Assembly (NCBI GenBank): GCA_039180865.1 | Contig: JBCDCZ010000202.1 | Coordinates: 1-8,402 of the forward strand | Source of the DNA: JBCDCU01 sp039180865 | GTDB taxonomy: Bacteria > Pseudomonadota > Alphaproteobacteria > Rhizobiales > JACESI01 | Reading direction: 5' to 3' | Length of the DNA stretch: 8,402 nt | Shown: positions 6,307 to 8,402 of the stretch, piece by piece | Numbering within the stretch: the stretch's first letter is position 1 | How the letters are laid out: the number at the start of each line of letters is the position of its first letter | The notes under the pieces: generated by a model | Told to the model about the DNA's origin: nothing | Database searches by the model: none | Seen by the model: the letters and a program-made list of their open reading frames with translations, nothing else | Position numbers and translations under genes: made by a program

Positions 6307-6555
6307 TTAAGCGTTTTCAAGGAGCGCTTCAGTCCCAATCAGGTCGGGTGACAAGGTGCTGTGGTTGAGGCTCGCCTGGACGATTGAGCGCGCGAAGCTA
6401 ACAGCTTCCGCCGGGTCTTCGGATCCGTGCTTGCTGATGTATCCGGTGAGGGCCGCGCTATAGATCGAAATCATGGCCTCCTGCCGATAACTCGGGCTCA
6501 GTGCGATATAGGGATGCAGTGAAACCCTGTTATCCTCTTTTTTCATCTTTGCCAT
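6307..6555 (-). CDS. 82-residue protein of unknown function at the end of the luxI-P450 operon
   Basis: The ATG at 6555-6553 is preceded by AAGAGGTG, a good ribosome binding site, and follows the P450 stop by 29 bases, so it belongs to the same operon. The product starts basic (MAKMKKEDNR), has no signal peptide or membrane segment, and appears mostly helical (SYRQEAMISIYSAALTGYIS, then AEAVSFARSIVQASL). No cysteine is present. I do not recognise a family. By position it could be a small regulator or partner of the signal synthase or P450; small proteins made with LuxI-type synthases are known in rhizobia (CinS with CinI), but I see no clear similarity to claim. Confidence 0.7.
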   Translation of the reverse strand: MAKMKKEDNRVSLHPYIALSPSYRQEAMISIYSAALTGYISKHGSEDPAEAVSFARSIVQASLNHSTLSPDLIGTEALLENA

Positions 6556-6561
6556 TTGTGT

Positions 6562-6568
6562 CACCTCT
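6562..6568 (-). promoter_or_regulatory. Ribosome binding site that fixes the start of the 82-residue protein
   Basis: On the minus strand AGAGGTG (6568-6562) lies 6 bases before the ATG at 6555-6553. The frame is open further upstream (to 6780), but that part lies within the P450 gene in another frame and has a shadow-like composition, so this site decides the start. Confidence 0.65.
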
Positions 6569-6584
6569 TCCTTTTCATGACGAT

Positions 6585-7877
6585 TTACTCTGCAGCATCC
6601 ACAGCTGCGGTGATGCGGTCTTTGATTTTGGCTCGAACAGTGATCTTCGGCGGAACCAGAGTGATGGAGGCCGTCGGAGCTTCTGCAACTTTCGGGCTTG
6701 CGAGTTCGAGCGCACAGCTCGATGCGAATTCCAGTGCCAGGACCTGCATTTCGAGTAGCGCAAAACCCATGCCGACGCATGCCCGCGGCCCAACACCAAA
6801 CGGCACATAGGCCGGGGATGAGAAATCCCGGTCGAGATTGAATTCATCCGGGTTATCGAAAAAACGCGGGTCTCTCTGCATCTGGTAAGGTGAGATGATG
6901 AAGGAGGTTCCCTTTTTGAAGGTGACGTCCCCAAGAGTGACGGGTTTCCTCACCTCGCGAGAGAACCACCAAGCCGATGGATACAGCCTGAGGACTTCTT
7001 TGATGACCCTGTTTAGAACCGGCAAAGATTTGAGCGTGGACTGCTCGATTTCGCCGTCGTCGCCAAAAGCATAGTGTGCTTCGTCCGCCATTACTGCAAA
7101 GAGGTCGGGGTCGCGCGCCATAAAGTAGAACAGCCATGCTGCGGCGGATCCCGTTGTATGGTGGCCTGCTAGCAGAATCATGAGCAATTCGTCATGCAAC
7201 TGCTCTTCGCTCAATTCCATATCGATCAGTACACGAAGCAAGCTTTGCCGTGATGCGTTCTTGATCGTTTTTTCAACGATGAACCGCATAATCGATTTCG
7301 CTTCGCGCAGGTTCTTGCGCTGCTTCCACCAGATATGTGGAAGAGGGGGGGCGATACGGAACATATCGGCGGCAAGGTCGTCTTCGACGAGCTTGACTGC
7401 GTGGATAAGAAGAGCCTCGTCGGCAGAGCTCAACACACCGTCACCGAACAGCACTGTCGCGATGGTCTTGAGTGCAAATCGTGCACTCAAGGTATGGGCG
7501 TCGAATTCACCGTCGCGGACGGCCTCGAAAATGAAGCCGCGTGCGATCGCAGACATTTCACTGACATACTGACCGGAAATGCCACGGCCGAGATTGGCGT
7601 GAATGGCTTGCCGGCGCCGCTTGTGTTCGTCTCCACTGATCGTCAGCGAGCTCTTGCCGACGATCTTGCGGAGTTTGTGGATCAGTCTTCCCTTGTCGAT
7701 TTCCCGTTCCGAGGCCTTCATGATCGGTTTGATGAATTCCGGTTCGGTAACCTGATAGATTGGAATGGGACCCAGGTTCAATTTCGCGAAGGGACCCTCG
7801 CTCTGTGCTGCGCGCTCCTGCAAGAATCCCAAAGGGTCATGCTGAAAGGCGTTTAGATCCGAGAACATTCGTATCAT
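6585..7877 (-). CDS. Cytochrome P450
   Basis: This is a soluble bacterial P450 of 430 residues, the usual length, with no membrane anchor. It should be a haem monooxygenase in the cytoplasm needing an outside ferredoxin and reductase, neither of which is in the window. Motifs in order: helix C region GDEHKRRR (82-89), I-helix oxygen-activation motif AGHHTT (237-242), K-helix EVLR (294-297), and haem loop FGVGPRACVG (360-369) with Cys367 as the iron ligand. The I-helix motif has His240 where most P450s have Asp or Glu before the Thr pair. The ATG at 7877-7875 is preferred because GGAG lies 7 bases before it; a TTG at 7892 is in frame but poorer. The start overlaps the end of the AHL synthase gene by 41 bases, implying translational coupling. 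The substrate is unknown; the fatty acyl chain of the AHL or its precursor is the contextual guess. Confidence 0.93.
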   Translation of the reverse strand: MIRMFSDLNAFQHDPLGFLQERAAQSEGPFAKLNLGPIPIYQVTEPEFIKPIMKASEREIDKGRLIHKLRKIVGKSSLTISGDEHKRRRQAIHANLGRGISGQYVSEMSAIARGFIFEAVRDGEFDAHTLSARFALKTIATVLFGDGVLSSADEALLIHAVKLVEDDLAADMFRIAPPLPHIWWKQRKNLREAKSIMRFIVEKTIKNASRQSLLRVLIDMELSEEQLHDELLMILLAGHHTTGSAAAWLFYFMARDPDLFAVMADEAHYAFGDDGEIEQSTLKSLPVLNRVIKEVLRLYPSAWWFSREVRKPVTLGDVTFKKGTSFIISPYQMQRDPRFFDNPDEFNLDRDFSSPAYVPFGVGPRACVGMGFALLEMQVLALEFASSCALELASPKVAEAPTASITLVPPKITVRAKIKDRITAAVDAAE

Positions 7878-8402
7878 CGTAAATCTCCACAAGGTTAAGG
7901 GCGGCGTTGAACGCCTCCATCACGTCGTGCTTCTGTCGGGTTAAGGGGATTTGGCCGGCGACCACATCGAGCTTCGCACCGCTTGCGCTGGGCAGGGTGA
8001 AAGCATCGCCAAACCGTTCAATCACAAGCCCCATGCGCTTCAGAAGGCGCTCGTGAAGGAGATCGACAATGGCCACCAGACCATTCGCTTCTGTGAGATA
8101 GCCGTAATGAAGCATCAGCGCATAAATGATCTGTGACGCGGTTCTTGCTTGCGCTATGCGTCGATCAGCGCCGAATCGCGTAATCTCCATCAAGGAGAGA
8201 TCATGGGTTTGAAGGTATGTTTCGTTAATGGAAGGACATATTTTGGCAGTAAGGGTCGGCAGTGATCCGTCAATCATTCGGAAGCCGCCAATTGTCCGCC
8301 CTCGCTCACGGAGGACGCAGTACCGCGACGTTGGCTGATCGAATTCGTCGACCTCCATTCCGTCGATGGTGGTCAGCATCCAGTCGAGATATTCGACGAA
8401 AT
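7837..8402 (-). CDS. LuxI-family acyl-homoserine-lactone synthase (5' end beyond the right edge)
   Basis: The frame is open to the right edge, giving 187 complete codons of the gene. Conserved LuxI features are seen in order: FVEYLDW at the edge (matching VF..E..W), DEFD (11-14 counting from the Met at 8379), GGFRMIDGSLPTL (31-43, the R.LPT-type region), and MEITRF (64-69), which carries the Glu and Arg of the family pattern E-x-S/T-R-F. The C-terminal part (RMGLVIERFG, then VVAGQIPL) also fits. Such enzymes join an acyl chain from acyl-ACP or acyl-CoA to S-adenosylmethionine to make an AHL quorum signal. The Met at 8379 is internal: the homology continues upstream of it, so it is not the true start. 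No luxR-type gene is in the window. The last 41 bases overlap the P450 start. Confidence 0.88.
   Translation of the reverse strand, partial: FVEYLDWMLTTIDGMEVDEFDQPTSRYCVLRERGRTIGGFRMIDGSLPTLTAKICPSINETYLQTHDLSLMEITRFGADRRIAQARTASQIIYALMLHYGYLTEANGLVAIVDLLHERLLKRMGLVIERFGDAFTLPSASGAKLDVVAGQIPLTRQKHDVMEAFNAALNLVEIYDDTNVLGSKRLSA
7885..7888 (-). promoter_or_regulatory. Ribosome binding site of the P450, inside the luxI coding region
   Basis: GGAG on the minus strand lies 7 bases before the ATG at 7877-7875 and within the last codons of the AHL synthase gene. It selects this ATG over the TTG at 7892 and supports translational coupling of the two genes. Confidence 0.6.

Noticed and set aside
6556..6780. 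N-terminal extension of the 82-residue gene into the P450
   Set aside because: It runs through the P450 coding sequence in another frame, with a His/Cys/Arg-rich shadow composition; a good ribosome binding site marks the ATG at 6555.
7335..7856. 173-codon plus-strand frame under the P450
   Set aside because: Antisense shadow; the minus-strand P450 has complete motifs across this span.
8360..8379. Taking the Met at 8379 as the start of the AHL synthase
   Set aside because: Family-matching residues (FVEYLDW) continue upstream in frame to the edge, so the gene is cut by the window.

Overview
The window looks like chromosome or large-replicon sequence from an alphaproteobacterium, probably Rhizobiales or Hyphomicrobiales. 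The grounds are moderately high GC in the main genes, good GGAG-type ribosome binding sites, a LuxI-type acyl-homoserine-lactone synthase linked to a P450, and secreted caspase-like proteins of a kind common in that class. This placement is an inference; no rRNA or marker gene is present.

Left part (1-5071): a divergent gene pair around a 328-base intergenic region. To the left runs the start of an exported tetratricopeptide-repeat (TPR) protein, cut by the window edge. To the right runs a compact three-gene plus-strand operon in which every product carries a signal peptide: a caspase/metacaspase-fold cysteine protease (797-3010), a chymotrypsin-fold serine protease made as a zymogen (3048-4118), and a rhodanese-like protein with a long acidic/proline-rich linker and a CxxxxCW motif (4133-5071). 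A hairpin terminator closes the operon. The caspase keeps its His/Cys dyad and two aspartates expected to select Arg/Lys. The serine protease must be cut after an Arg to become active, but lacks the trypsin Asp189 that would let it do this itself. The simplest reading is a periplasmic two-step protease cascade, caspase acting on serine protease, with the rhodanese-like protein as partner or target. This is the strongest candidate for an undescribed system here.

Middle part (5138-6240): a visibly AT-richer stretch on the minus strand. It holds two small unrecognised genes, one for a small exported protein and one for a single-pass membrane protein, which look like accessory or acquired DNA.

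Right part (6248-8402): a minus-strand operon read from the right edge: a LuxI-family AHL synthase (5' end outside the window), a cytochrome P450 whose start lies inside the end of luxI, then an 82-residue unknown protein, ending at a bidirectional terminator with a GCAA tetraloop. The tight coupling suggests that the P450 and small protein tailor or regulate the acyl-HSL signal, or that the operon makes an oxidised variant of it.

No tRNA, rRNA, CRISPR array, insertion sequence or integrase was seen.
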